A stretch of 32,781 nucleotides of DNA, taken from the NCBI GenBank assembly GCA_001552765.1, contig KQ959348.1, forward strand, positions 1 to 32,781, in the 5' to 3' direction. This document shows positions 8,427-17,661 of this stretch, one piece after another. A model generated the notes under the pieces. That model was not told the DNA's origin. It saw only the letters and a program-made list of their open reading frames with translations, and did not search any database. Numbering within the stretch: position 1 is the first letter of the stretch; every line of letters starts with the position of its first letter. The DNA is from Bacteroidales bacterium KA00344. Its GTDB lineage: Bacteria > Bacteroidota > Bacteroidia > Bacteroidales > Bacteroidaceae. A program made the translations under genes and the position numbers.

Positions 8427-10262
8427 TTACCATCCTAAATTCTGCCAGTTGACACCAGTCTTTTCATTCAGTACAGATACCTCTGAGATTGGAATAGGAT
8501 AAAGATGCCACTTCTTCTCATAGCTCATCTTGCTGGGCTTGCTGCCATCAGTTCCTACTACGAAGCGCTGATACTTAAAGGTATCACCTTCTTTTGTGAT
8601 ACGCACACCAGTGGTGAACTTCTCATTATCCATATCCTTATCAGCCGGAGTCCATCTACGAGTATCGAAGTAGCGGTCTTCTTCACAAGCCAACTCTACC
8701 TGACGCTCATGACGAACCAGCAAGCGTGCCTCATCCTTACTTACAGATGTGCTCAAATCGACATCGGCACTGAATCCTGCCCTATGGCGAATTTCATTGA
8801 TCAGTGTAATACCTTCTGCTATCTTGTTGTCTTCGATAGCAGCCTCTGCCAGATTCAGATAAATCTTTCCCAATCGGTAGAAACGGAAACGACCGTCATA
8901 TCCTGCCACACCAGCAGCCTTACAGTTACCATTGACCATGCGCTTGCGCCAGTAATATCCAGTACGCGTATTGGTATTTCCACTAGGACGCAGTTCACTA
9001 TTACCGCCAACATAGATCTCGACAACAGCTGGAGTCTGACCTAGCAGCACGGGAGCATTGTTATAGAACACCGTAGCACGTAGACGTGGGTCGCGTCCCT
9101 CATAAGGATTGTTCTTATCGTAGCCACTATTGGGATTGTAGTTAGGCTGCAAATGTTTCTCGTCGTTATAAGGCTTGGCCAAGTCAAGCACAGGCTTTCC
9201 TGTAGCCAGCATATCGTATGCATCAACAAGTTCCTGCGAAGGAACAATAGTCACGATGGCATTGCCGAGCACTGGCGAACCAATCACGTCATACAAGGGA
9301 TTTGTATAAGGATCGGGCCAGTAACCCTCGGTACTTTGCCAAATAGTCTCCTTATCACTCGGATCAACACCTATGTAATTGTTCAGCGTGAAGTATTCCA
9401 TATAGGCATTATCGTAATACTTGCTCTTGTCAACACATTTAGTATAAAGTTCATAGCCATTGGCTTTCAACTGGTCGAAACTCTTCTTGTTTACCTCGTA
9501 AGCCCATTGCCAAAGATCCTTACCACCATTATTGAATGTGCTGGCAGCAAACAGCGAAGCTTCAGATCTGATGGCCTCGGCAATACCTTTCGTCATTCGA
9601 ATACGCTCGTTCAGCGTTGTCAATCGCCAAGGCAGATTGTCCTCTTTCAGCGCAATATCGCATTCATCTACAATAAATCTTGCACATTCCTCGAAAGAAG
9701 GTCTGGTCATACCACTGTAATCGAAGGTCAAACCATAGTTTTCCTTTTCAATGGGTACTGGACCATACCACTTCAGCAATTCCATATAGAAATATGCTCT
9801 CAGCACATGTGCCTCAGCAATCCAGCGCTTACGCTCTGTATCCTTCGAGATGGCTGCTGTCTCCGCATACTTCAGAAAGTTATTGATGGTACGAATCTGT
9901 CCCCAATACAATTGCCAATATCCACCTTCCGAGAATGTATCGCCCATATCGCGCCGCACATCCAGATAGAAATCAGAAGTTGTACAGTTGCCTGATACGG
10001 CATGGGCAAATCCAGCACCCGAACCATCCGTGCAATCCCATCCTTCATCGCTGAGTGCGATAGGATAATTGCTCCAGAAATGGTAACGCAGTCCCTTCTT
10101 TGGCAGATAGTTATAGCAAGTGCTGAAATATGCCTTTGTCAACTCCTCATCCTTAAACACCTCATCCAGTGTCAGACGGCCATCAGGAGCTACATCCAAG
10201 GTGTCATTGCACGAACTTAATGCGAATAGGGCAATGGCAATAATGCTAATTATCTTTTTCAT
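8427..10262 (-). CDS. SusD1: RagB/SusD-family nutrient-binding outer-membrane lipoprotein
   Basis: 611 aa with lipobox LSSC (Cys18). Typical features: NDTLDVAPDG after the lipid anchor, AHVLRAYFYMELLKWYGPVPI in the TPR-like core, RLGKIYLNLAEAAIED, the RHERQVELACEEDRYFDTRRW block and the C-terminal VNWQNLGW. It lies 23 nt after SusC1 and forms its surface lid. The length is at the upper end of the normal family range. Like SusD2 it should bind the target glycan or its fragments at the cell surface; the ligand cannot be read from sequence. Confidence 0.95.
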   Translation of the reverse strand: MKKIISIIAIALFALSSCNDTLDVAPDGRLTLDEVFKDEELTKAYFSTCYNYLPKKGLRYHFWSNYPIALSDEGWDCTDGSGAGFAHAVSGNCTTSDFYLDVRRDMGDTFSEGGYWQLYWGQIRTINNFLKYAETAAISKDTERKRWIAEAHVLRAYFYMELLKWYGPVPIEKENYGLTFDYSGMTRPSFEECARFIVDECDIALKEDNLPWRLTTLNERIRMTKGIAEAIRSEASLFAASTFNNGGKDLWQWAYEVNKKSFDQLKANGYELYTKCVDKSKYYDNAYMEYFTLNNYIGVDPSDKETIWQSTEGYWPDPYTNPLYDVIGSPVLGNAIVTIVPSQELVDAYDMLATGKPVLDLAKPYNDEKHLQPNYNPNSGYDKNNPYEGRDPRLRATVFYNNAPVLLGQTPAVVEIYVGGNSELRPSGNTNTRTGYYWRKRMVNGNCKAAGVAGYDGRFRFYRLGKIYLNLAEAAIEDNKIAEGITLINEIRHRAGFSADVDLSTSVSKDEARLLVRHERQVELACEEDRYFDTRRWTPADKDMDNEKFTTGVRITKEGDTFKYQRFVVGTDGSKPSKMSYEKKWHLYPIPISEVSVLNEKTGVNWQNLGW

Positions 10263-10285
10263 AGAATTTCCTGTTTTATATGAGT

Positions 10286-13200
10286 TTAGAATGTGATGTT
10301 CAAACCTAAATTGTAAGTTCTCATCGTAGGATAAGCCAGCGTGCTGCTCTGTTCAGGGTCGAAACTCTTTGTTTTAAGATGCGACCAAGTCAGGACATTA
10401 TTTCCACTAACATACACCCTTAGATTAGAAGCACCAATGAATTTACATACCCGAGGATTAAATGTATAACCAATTTCTACATTCTTGAGACGCAGGTAGG
10501 ATGCATCCATGATAAAGAAATCATTTGCCTGCAAACTAGGACCGCCACTGCTTGAAAGACGAGGGTAAGTAATAGCCTCATGGTTCTGATAACGTTCCTC
10601 TGTCCAACGGCCCATGTGCATCTTATAGAAGTTTCCATTGCTCTCAAAGATACCTGTACCTGCATAAGTCTTGCTATACTTGGCAACGCCCTGCAACATC
10701 ACAGACGCATCAAAGCCTTTCCAACTGGCATTCAACGTCACACCATAGTTGATTCGAGGCAGCATAGAAGAATAACCAATCGGAGCCTTATCACGGTCGT
10801 TGATGACACCATCGCCATTCAAGTCTTTATAGATGAAATCACCAGGCTCAGGAGTTCCAACTCCTTCGTAGACAAGCCCACTCTTGGCAATACTCTCATC
10901 ACTATAGAAGTAGCCAGATCCATCACGCCCATGCTCCATATCAACACTACGGTCGATTATATATCCCCAGTTCTGTCCCAGAGAATAGCCTGTGGTACGT
11001 GTGCGGTAAGCATATTCCTCACTCAACAGAGGTTCGTCGAATTCCAATACCTTGTTACGAGAATAACTGAAGTTGGCTGTAGCTCCCAAGGTCAAGCCAT
11101 TGGCCAAACGCTTTTCACCATTCACCATCATTTCAAATCCCTGATTCCGAACTTCACCCTTGTTGATAAGCGGCAATGCTGACGAAGGAATACCCTGCAA
11201 CATAGGAATCGTGTTGGGAACAATCAGAATATCCTTGCGATTCTCGATGAAGTAGTCAAAAGACAGGTTCACCGTGTTGAACAACGATATATCGATACCA
11301 TAATTCTGCTTGGTTGCTGTTTCCCAGGTAATATCCTTGTTACCGATATACTTCTCCAGAATCTTATATCCACTGCCATAGCCCTGGCCATTAGACCAAT
11401 AGCCCAAACTTGGAGACAGCCAATGATCGCCCTTGCTATCAGTAAAAACTGTATAGCGTGAGATGTTGTCGAGAAAGAGGAAACGTGCTGAACCGAAAGC
11501 ATCATTACCCACCTTTCCCAGAGAGGCACGTAGTTTCAGATTGGTGATTACCTTGTTGTCTTCCAAGAACTTCTCATTACTAATCAACCAACCAACAGAT
11601 GCTGCTGGGAAGAAACCGAAACGTTTATCGGGCGAAAACTGCTCGGAGCCATTATAACCCATATTGACCTCTGCGAAATACCTACGATCGTAGTCGTAAG
11701 TGGCACGGGCCGCAATACCAATCACGTTGTATGGCAAAAGCATATCCCCTGCGCTAGCACTAGATTCCTTGATGTCTCTCTGTGCCAGAAACATGGCCGT
11801 TACGTTATGCAGCTTATTGAAACTGCGTTCATAATTGAGCTGAGCCTGCAGATTCATCACCCACCATGAGGTTGACGACTTGCTGAGGCTGATAGGTCCA
11901 TCCTCATCCTCCAAACTTGGATGACGATTGATAAACTGATGTTCTCCATTAGGCAGAGTCTTATAGGTATACCATGTGTAACTACGACTTGCCACGGTCT
12001 GACCTATGCCACGAGAGTCGAACGAAACTTGTCCCTTAGTCGACAAGCCTGGAGTGATAAAGTCTAAATTCAACTGAAGTCCCGCAATAATGTTCACTCC
12101 AGAACGCGTCTCCAAATGATAACCCGAGCGATTAATCATAGGATAAGCACTGATCATTCCTGTTGCAGGTTCCTCGACAGACAATCCTGCCTGAATAGGG
12201 AACACACGGATGGCATCGGTAGCCACAGCATTCTCAGGCGTCAGATAGACTGATGTAGGACGGGATACCAAAGCATTATTAAATACAGCGCCAATACCTG
12301 CAGAAGTTCCATTCACTCTCTCCAAATAGGAAGAAGCATTCAAGGTTATCTTGACATGCTTGCTGACATTGTAATCAATATTTGAACGGAAATTATAACG
12401 TCCCAGAGACGACTGTGCATCATAACCCAGCTGGTGTTTAGGTTCTACGTTGAACATACCGCCCTGATGGATATAACCTGCACTGACGAAATATTGCAAC
12501 TTGTCTGATCCGCCAGAGACATTCAGATTAGCTTTGGCCATAGGGGCTGACTTTCTAAATAGAATCTTCTGCCAATTATTATTGGGAAAGAAGTCCGCAT
12601 CTATTGGTGAGCCATTTCTCCATGAGTCAAACTTGGCAATCTGTTCTTCAGAAAACTCTGCAGAATTGCCATCATTCACCAACGCCTCATTGCGCAACCT
12701 CACCCAATCCCAAGAGTTCAGGCGTTCAGGGGTAAAAGCAAACTGCTGAATGCTGTAAGACAGACTTGCACTCACCTGTGCACTGCCCTTGGCACCATGT
12801 CGTGTTGTAATCATGATGACACCATTAGCACCACGCACACCAAACACGGCAGTAGCAGAGGCATCCTTTAGGATTGAAATATTGGCTATTTCATTAGGAT
12901 CGATGGCACTCATGCTCTCTACCATCACACCGTCGACCATGATGAGAGGACTCGTACCATTCGTCGTTGCAGCACCACGAAGGAATAAAGTAACATCATC
13001 ACGTCCTGGTTCACCAGATGTCTGAATGGTTGTCAGACCAGGAAGCTTTCCCGACAAGGCAGAACTCAGGTTCGGAGCAGAAGATTTCATGATGTCATCT
13101 CTTCCCACAGATGCCACAGAACCTATGACAGATACTTTCTTCTGTGTACCATATGCGACTACGACAACATCGTTCAGATTAGATACATCAGGTTTCAGCA

Positions 13201-13525
13201 CTACGCGCATATTTCGCTGAGCACGCACTTCAGCTTTCTGATAGCCTATGTAGCTTATCTCCAGAACAGCCTTTGAGGACACCTTCATCTTAAACTGTCC
13301 ATCCATGCCAGTTACAACCTTATTGGCAAGCCCCCCTTTCTCTGTGATAGTCACGCCTATGAGTCCTTCACCATTCTCATCTGTGACTACACCCGTTATG
13401 TCAATCGAAGCCTGTTGAAGCCCATAATTATCTGCATGGGCTGGCGCCGCTAGACTCTGCATGGCTGGGAAGGATATTCCCAGGAATGCAAATAAACAAA
13501 CTTTTAAAAGCCGATCATTATTCAT
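10286..13525 (-). CDS. SusC1: TonB-dependent outer-membrane glycan importer
   Basis: 1079 aa. A signal peptide (about residues 1-27, ending SLAA) precedes a carboxypeptidase-D regulatory-like domain (about 42-112: ITGVVTDENGEGLIGVTI, then a GQF/ISYIGYQ pattern). The canonical DVVVVAYGTQKKVS TonB-box region and a plug domain (about 125-245, LSGKLPGLTTIQTSGEPGRD and LKDASATAVFGVRGANGVI) follow. The barrel ends in YNLGLNITF. It pairs with SusD1. Its upstream spacer (13526-13768) is the only wide gap within the operon and holds a 22-bp tandem repeat, so SusC1 may have its own promoter or an RNA control site. No clear TTTG/TAnnTTTG promoter was found in the spacer. Confidence 0.95.
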   Translation of the reverse strand: MNNDRLLKVCLFAFLGISFPAMQSLAAPAHADNYGLQQASIDITGVVTDENGEGLIGVTITEKGGLANKVVTGMDGQFKMKVSSKAVLEISYIGYQKAEVRAQRNMRVVLKPDVSNLNDVVVVAYGTQKKVSVIGSVASVGRDDIMKSSAPNLSSALSGKLPGLTTIQTSGEPGRDDVTLFLRGAATTNGTSPLIMVDGVMVESMSAIDPNEIANISILKDASATAVFGVRGANGVIMITTRHGAKGSAQVSASLSYSIQQFAFTPERLNSWDWVRLRNEALVNDGNSAEFSEEQIAKFDSWRNGSPIDADFFPNNNWQKILFRKSAPMAKANLNVSGGSDKLQYFVSAGYIHQGGMFNVEPKHQLGYDAQSSLGRYNFRSNIDYNVSKHVKITLNASSYLERVNGTSAGIGAVFNNALVSRPTSVYLTPENAVATDAIRVFPIQAGLSVEEPATGMISAYPMINRSGYHLETRSGVNIIAGLQLNLDFITPGLSTKGQVSFDSRGIGQTVASRSYTWYTYKTLPNGEHQFINRHPSLEDEDGPISLSKSSTSWWVMNLQAQLNYERSFNKLHNVTAMFLAQRDIKESSASAGDMLLPYNVIGIAARATYDYDRRYFAEVNMGYNGSEQFSPDKRFGFFPAASVGWLISNEKFLEDNKVITNLKLRASLGKVGNDAFGSARFLFLDNISRYTVFTDSKGDHWLSPSLGYWSNGQGYGSGYKILEKYIGNKDITWETATKQNYGIDISLFNTVNLSFDYFIENRKDILIVPNTIPMLQGIPSSALPLINKGEVRNQGFEMMVNGEKRLANGLTLGATANFSYSRNKVLEFDEPLLSEEYAYRTRTTGYSLGQNWGYIIDRSVDMEHGRDGSGYFYSDESIAKSGLVYEGVGTPEPGDFIYKDLNGDGVINDRDKAPIGYSSMLPRINYGVTLNASWKGFDASVMLQGVAKYSKTYAGTGIFESNGNFYKMHMGRWTEERYQNHEAITYPRLSSSGGPSLQANDFFIMDASYLRLKNVEIGYTFNPRVCKFIGASNLRVYVSGNNVLTWSHLKTKSFDPEQSSTLAYPTMRTYNLGLNITF

Positions 13526-13600
13526 AAATATCGATGGTTTAATTTTTCATTGTGTCATTATGGATTAATAGCGATTTGTATAGGAAAAACAGGCGTTTTC

Positions 13601-13688
13601 CAAAAGTGCCACTTTTACCCTTCAAAAGTGCCTCCGTTGCTTTCTAAAAGTGCCTCCGTTGCATTGCAAAAGTGCCACTCTTGGGAAA
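13601..13688. repeat. Four tandem copies of a 22-bp repeat upstream of SusC1
   Basis: The motif [C/T]AAAAGTGCC starts at 13601, 13623, 13645 and 13667, a spacing of exactly 22 bp each time. Copies 2 and 3 share AAAAGTGCCTCCGTTGC. Copies 1 and 4 instead continue as AAAAGTGCCACTTTT and AAAAGTGCCACTCTT; the former is a perfect 15-bp palindrome around a central C. 22 bp is about two helical turns, so all copies face the same side of the DNA. The block lies in the SusC1 leader on the operon strand. Confidence 0.9.
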
Positions 13689-13785
13689 CACTAACTTTAT
13701 AAGCTTTGGTTTTACCCACACGATACGTAACAGACCCGTCATTATGCAAGGTAAAAGTTCTCTCTGCGTTAATTGAAAGAACTTC
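13615..13785 (-). pseudogene. Headless reading-frame remnant between the LRR gene and SusC1
   Basis: In the frame beginning right after a TGA at 13786-13788, 56 sense codons run to a TAA at 13615-13617. They begin EVLSINAERTFTLHNDGSV and continue through a Gly-Lys-Thr-Lys-Ala-Tyr-Lys-Val segment to NGGTFEG. There is no ATG. The first part (to about 13690) reads like real protein; the last third is simply the translation of the 22-bp repeats. The frame overlaps the last 17 nt of the LRR gene. I do not recognise a family. It may be the tail of a gene lost when the locus was rearranged, or a fortuitous frame. Confidence 0.35.
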
Positions 13786-15520
13786 TCATTACATCCTTAT
13801 CATAGCCCTTATACTCATATCGCTCAATGCGAACTCCTTTATCTTTTGCCGTATTGCAGGCATTAGCTCCATTTACCCATGCATTGTCCATCCACCACTC
13901 TTCTACCAGCAGTTTACGAGGTTTATCCGTGGCATCTGTAAATGAGAAGATTGCACGATTAGCATCCACCACCCCTCCAGAATAGCCTAAAACAGAGTAG
14001 TTGTTGGCAAGAGAGCGAAGATCCAGATAAGCCAGCGGGCAACCTCCTGCATTCAAGTAATTGAGATATTTGCATCGGCTGACATCTATGTAAGTCAGAT
14101 CAGGATTATTACTGATATCTATCCAACTCATCATATACTGATCACCACCGACAAACTTGGTAAGTCCGGCATTCTTGAGGCTAATACTTTCGAGTCCCTT
14201 CTCGTCTACAGGACCTGCGGTATATGCTGTACTGATAGCATACTTGGCCAAGTTTACTTCTCCAAGGTTGTTACCGTCCAATATCAGGTATTTATATCCA
14301 CAGAAATACTGCAGACCTTCCAAATTAGTAATCCCCTTGTTGCTGAGATCAAGTGTGGTGTGCGACTTGAAATAACTGCTATTCAAGGCATCCAAGGTCT
14401 TCACTTTGTCACCTTCAAACACTTCGGGTACCAATCCCTTCAATGCACTGCGCAGATGTGCATCAGGGATATCAGCCAATCGGATCATCGTCTTCTGATA
14501 GTTTCCATTACTGTAATAGCATGTACCGCTGCTGTTAGGATAGTTGTGCACCCAGTCGTATCCCTCAACTTCAACACCCTTCTCGATGGCTTTGACGATA
14601 GGGCCTGTCAAGCTATAGTACGAGTCCATCCACCATGATTCCATCTTCAGCTTGCGAGGCTTGGAGGCATCATCCGAAAAGTCGAAACGGTAATCATCGC
14701 CATTATAGTTCAATATACCACCCCAGATACTATGGAAGTTGCGCACATCTAGATAAGTAAGATTACACTTGGTGGCAGAGAACTGATCCATGACATAGCC
14801 ATAGTACAAATCGATGCTATCCAACTCACTACAACCGTCTACACTGATTTTGTGCAGAGTCGTATTGGGTCTTTCCTTTGTACCTACAATCAGCGAAGTA
14901 AGTCCAGAATTCTGAGCCGTGAGTTCCGTCAGCCGATGCATAACTTCTTCAGGAATACGAGAAATCTTATTGTCACTGCATACAAGCTTGCTCACACCCT
15001 TCAGATACTGCAAGCCCTCTAGAGACTCTATATTCTTGCCACTGATGTCAAGCAGTCCGTCTGGGAAGGAAGCCGACTGTACACTAGCTAAAATATTATC
15101 CCCGCTAAAAGCATTTGGAATATATTCCGATATTGCCTTTCGAAGATTCTCATCAGGCATCTTACCCAATGCACTAATCAGAACTCCCAATGAACGCAGA
15201 TTTTTTCCACGTGTCAAAATCAGTCCATAAGAGTCGCCAATAGCGGTATTAGGATAAAAGACTACGATACTGTCAGGGGTTACAAGCCGTGTCTCCAAAT
15301 AGATATTAGAAGAAGAGCCAGATACTGCCGACAAAGCGAGTACGTCATCTTCCTTAAAACCATTACCTTTGATGGTAATCTCTGTTCCCAAAGAGTTAGG
15401 CGACAACATTGGAAGTTCCACATTGGAAATTCCTAATCCGTAGTCTACCTGCTCATCGTGGCATGCTGTGAGTCCTAGCGCAGTCATCAACAGCAAAAAT
15501 GCATAAACAAGTCTTTTCAT
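13769..15520 (-). CDS. Surface LRR lipoprotein with IPT/TIG-like domain and duplicated LRR module
   Basis: 583 aa, lipobox GLTAC with Cys20. After the anchor comes an IPT/TIG-like beta domain (about residues 30-115, GTEITIKGNGFKEDDVLAL). Two homologous modules follow: A at about 120-322 and B at about 350-570. Each opens with a helix (MPDENLRKAI / IPDAHLRSAL) and EY/LVP..F.GD. Each then has leucine-rich turns (LDISGKNIESLEGLQYL / LDLSNKGITNLEGLQYF) and closes with KPRKL...EWWMD (first copy ESWWMD) followed by KGV.(V/I)E.Y. No catalytic motif is seen. It occupies the place of a SusE/F-type surface glycan-binding protein, upstream of SusC1, so glycan or protein binding at the surface is inferred. 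It lies 44 nt after a GH36 gene. Confidence 0.8.
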   Translation of the reverse strand: MKRLVYAFLLLMTALGLTACHDEQVDYGLGISNVELPMLSPNSLGTEITIKGNGFKEDDVLALSAVSGSSSNIYLETRLVTPDSIVVFYPNTAIGDSYGLILTRGKNLRSLGVLISALGKMPDENLRKAISEYIPNAFSGDNILASVQSASFPDGLLDISGKNIESLEGLQYLKGVSKLVCSDNKISRIPEEVMHRLTELTAQNSGLTSLIVGTKERPNTTLHKISVDGCSELDSIDLYYGYVMDQFSATKCNLTYLDVRNFHSIWGGILNYNGDDYRFDFSDDASKPRKLKMESWWMDSYYSLTGPIVKAIEKGVEVEGYDWVHNYPNSSGTCYYSNGNYQKTMIRLADIPDAHLRSALKGLVPEVFEGDKVKTLDALNSSYFKSHTTLDLSNKGITNLEGLQYFCGYKYLILDGNNLGEVNLAKYAISTAYTAGPVDEKGLESISLKNAGLTKFVGGDQYMMSWIDISNNPDLTYIDVSRCKYLNYLNAGGCPLAYLDLRSLANNYSVLGYSGGVVDANRAIFSFTDATDKPRKLLVEEWWMDNAWVNGANACNTAKDKGVRIERYEYKGYDKDVMRSSFN

Positions 15521-15564
15521 AATGTATATGTTTTAGATCATTTTTCTGTTTCAAATAGGATTCT

Positions 15565-17661
15565 TTACGGTTTCCGCACTTCATATTTCAGGATTAAATT
15601 GCTTTCGGGGGCATCCAATGTCAGAGTCAAGCCGTCCATCAGTTGTTTTCCTGTCTGTGTGAACACTTCTCCAGTATCTTTATTCGTAAGAGTATATACC
15701 ACATCTTTCTTGAGAGAGGACAACTTGACCGTATAGATTTTAGAGGCATTGTCTTTACGTCTGAAAGCCACTACGTATCCACTTTGATCGGATGGACGAT
15801 ACAGTTGGTAAGCCAGCCATATATTATTCTGTGTCAGTTCCAGATTGTCCGTACCACTCAGCGGATAGAAATCCTCATAGAAGTAAGGGCGCAATTCATT
15901 AAATTCAGCTTGGCGGGTACGCATCTCCATAATATTATAGCCTGGTTGTGTAATCTTCCAATTATAAATAATGGAGGTTCCGAGGCTTGAACGGAAAGTG
16001 AACTTGTCTTCTTTGACCGTTCCCGTGCCATGTAAGGGCAGATATTGGCATAGACCGTAAGTATGACACTGATAGCCTATAGGTTCACCATACTGATAAT
16101 CGGTACGCCACATAGGTGCACTTAGAGAGATGCTCTCCAAGTCCAGGCGTCTTCCACCACTGGCACAATTATCAACGAGCAATCCTGGGAAACGGTTCAA
16201 CAGGTATTTCCAGAAGCTATACAGGCCTTCGATATACTTGATTTCACACATACCCTTTCGGCCTGGCTCATCATTGGCAAACCAGAAACCTTCGGGTTCT
16301 ATATTAAAGTCCTGCCGATAATAGTCTATTCCATTCTGCTCAATGAAATCACTGATGTATTTACTCATCCATCTGCATGCCTCAGGATTACCCAGATTAA
16401 ACAGATAGGAATCGTGCTCACCATCTTTTGTCCATTCTTCCTGCTTTGCCTTGCCACGTGCATCGAGCATCCAATCCTGATGTTGCACAGCCCAGTCGGA
16501 ACCTTTCATCACACGCTCTGGTTCAAACCAGACCATAAACTTAGCACCGACTTTGTGAACTTCATCAGCAATAGGTTTCAAACCGTCGGGGAAACGCATC
16601 GAATCTACTTCCCAGTTGCCTACCGTGTTAGCCCAATTCTTGTGATGCTCGTTGTCTGCAGAGTTCTTATACCACCCAGCATCCAGCCAGAACACTTCTG
16701 GCACAAGCTTGAATTGTTTATACCTCTTCACCATTGCTATCGCATAATCGGCATCCAGGCAGGAGTATTCATTGCAAGGAGCAGGGTCTCCATAATTGAA
16801 TCCTGAAGAAACAGGATAAACAGCGGGCTTGCCATTCACCTTCCAAGTGTGGTGTGCCTGCACAAAACGTCGAAACATATTCTGACCTATCATGCGATTA
16901 TCTCCATGCCAGAACAGCATGCAAATACTCGAAGTTCTAATCTTCTCACCTGGCAGCAGGTAGCTGTCAAGTCGCTCTATGCCAGTCGCTAGATTCAGAC
17001 GATGTCCGTCTGTACAATTGAAATGGGCATACCATGTGCCTGTCCATCCAATAGCAGTCATGATTCCTTGATGGGTATCCGATTCTATATTGAAGAATGG
17101 CATCATCAGCTGTGACGATCTTCCTCCTTCAGGACGCATCTTAAAGCTTTCACCGGCTTTCAAGTAAGTAGCATGCGCACTGAAATCAGTCTTCGAGGCA
17201 TGGCTTCCCTCTGGATAATGCAGCGTATAACCATTGCTCTTGCTGCAATTGAAAGTGATATCGTTCACCTTCACATCGGCAATCTGGCTGCTATTCTGCT
17301 TTCCTTGGTTCGTAAAGTGAAGCACCCATTCCACCGCTTGAAACACGGGAAAAGCCTTCACTTCACAATCTACTTTTAAAGCCGTAACAGGATCTACGTA
17401 TGTATATAGGTATGTCTGTACATCCTTCTCCTTATTGGGCTGCACCGTTGCACTATATTTCCATTTGGTGATAAACGTACTCGACGACTTGCCACCATAA
17501 CTGAATGAGAATGGTGGGAGCATTCCACGAGAAAAATGATGACGCACCCATTGCATCACATCAAGTGTCTGCGATGACACGTCCATCTTTGTTTGCCCTG
17601 AAGCTGACAGAGTCAGGAGCATACCAATCAATAATGCACAGCTTATGGATTTATGTCTCAT
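15565..17661 (-). CDS. GH36-type alpha-galactosidase, copy 1
   Basis: 698 aa with a cleavable signal peptide (about residues 1-22). An N-terminal GH36 beta-sandwich is followed by a TIM barrel. Key residues are FWLDAGWY at about 324-331, MVWFEPERV at 376-384, the nucleophile Asp451 in IDYYRQDFN and the acid/base Asp521 in MWRTDYQYG, with DNCASGGRRLD in between. GH36 enzymes act on terminal alpha-galactosides, some on alpha-GalNAc. Probably periplasmic. The start codon overlaps the stop of copy 2 (ATGA), so the two are translationally coupled. The different loops after the nucleophile (IEPEGFW here, MSPTPYW in copy 2) suggest different substrates. Confidence 0.92.
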   Translation of the reverse strand: MRHKSISCALLIGMLLTLSASGQTKMDVSSQTLDVMQWVRHHFSRGMLPPFSFSYGGKSSSTFITKWKYSATVQPNKEKDVQTYLYTYVDPVTALKVDCEVKAFPVFQAVEWVLHFTNQGKQNSSQIADVKVNDITFNCSKSNGYTLHYPEGSHASKTDFSAHATYLKAGESFKMRPEGGRSSQLMMPFFNIESDTHQGIMTAIGWTGTWYAHFNCTDGHRLNLATGIERLDSYLLPGEKIRTSSICMLFWHGDNRMIGQNMFRRFVQAHHTWKVNGKPAVYPVSSGFNYGDPAPCNEYSCLDADYAIAMVKRYKQFKLVPEVFWLDAGWYKNSADNEHHKNWANTVGNWEVDSMRFPDGLKPIADEVHKVGAKFMVWFEPERVMKGSDWAVQHQDWMLDARGKAKQEEWTKDGEHDSYLFNLGNPEACRWMSKYISDFIEQNGIDYYRQDFNIEPEGFWFANDEPGRKGMCEIKYIEGLYSFWKYLLNRFPGLLVDNCASGGRRLDLESISLSAPMWRTDYQYGEPIGYQCHTYGLCQYLPLHGTGTVKEDKFTFRSSLGTSIIYNWKITQPGYNIMEMRTRQAEFNELRPYFYEDFYPLSGTDNLELTQNNIWLAYQLYRPSDQSGYVVAFRRKDNASKIYTVKLSSLKKDVVYTLTNKDTGEVFTQTGKQLMDGLTLTLDAPESNLILKYEVRKP

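Noticed and set aside
13526..13600. Promoter for SusC1
   Set aside because: No TAnnTTTG box at the right distance from a TTTG was found; the TTTG strings present come from the 22-bp repeats and lack a partner box.
13601..13688. Short regular repeats resembling a CRISPR array
   Set aside because: The period is 22 bp with no room for spacers, the repeat cores are only about 10-17 bp, and no cas gene is near.
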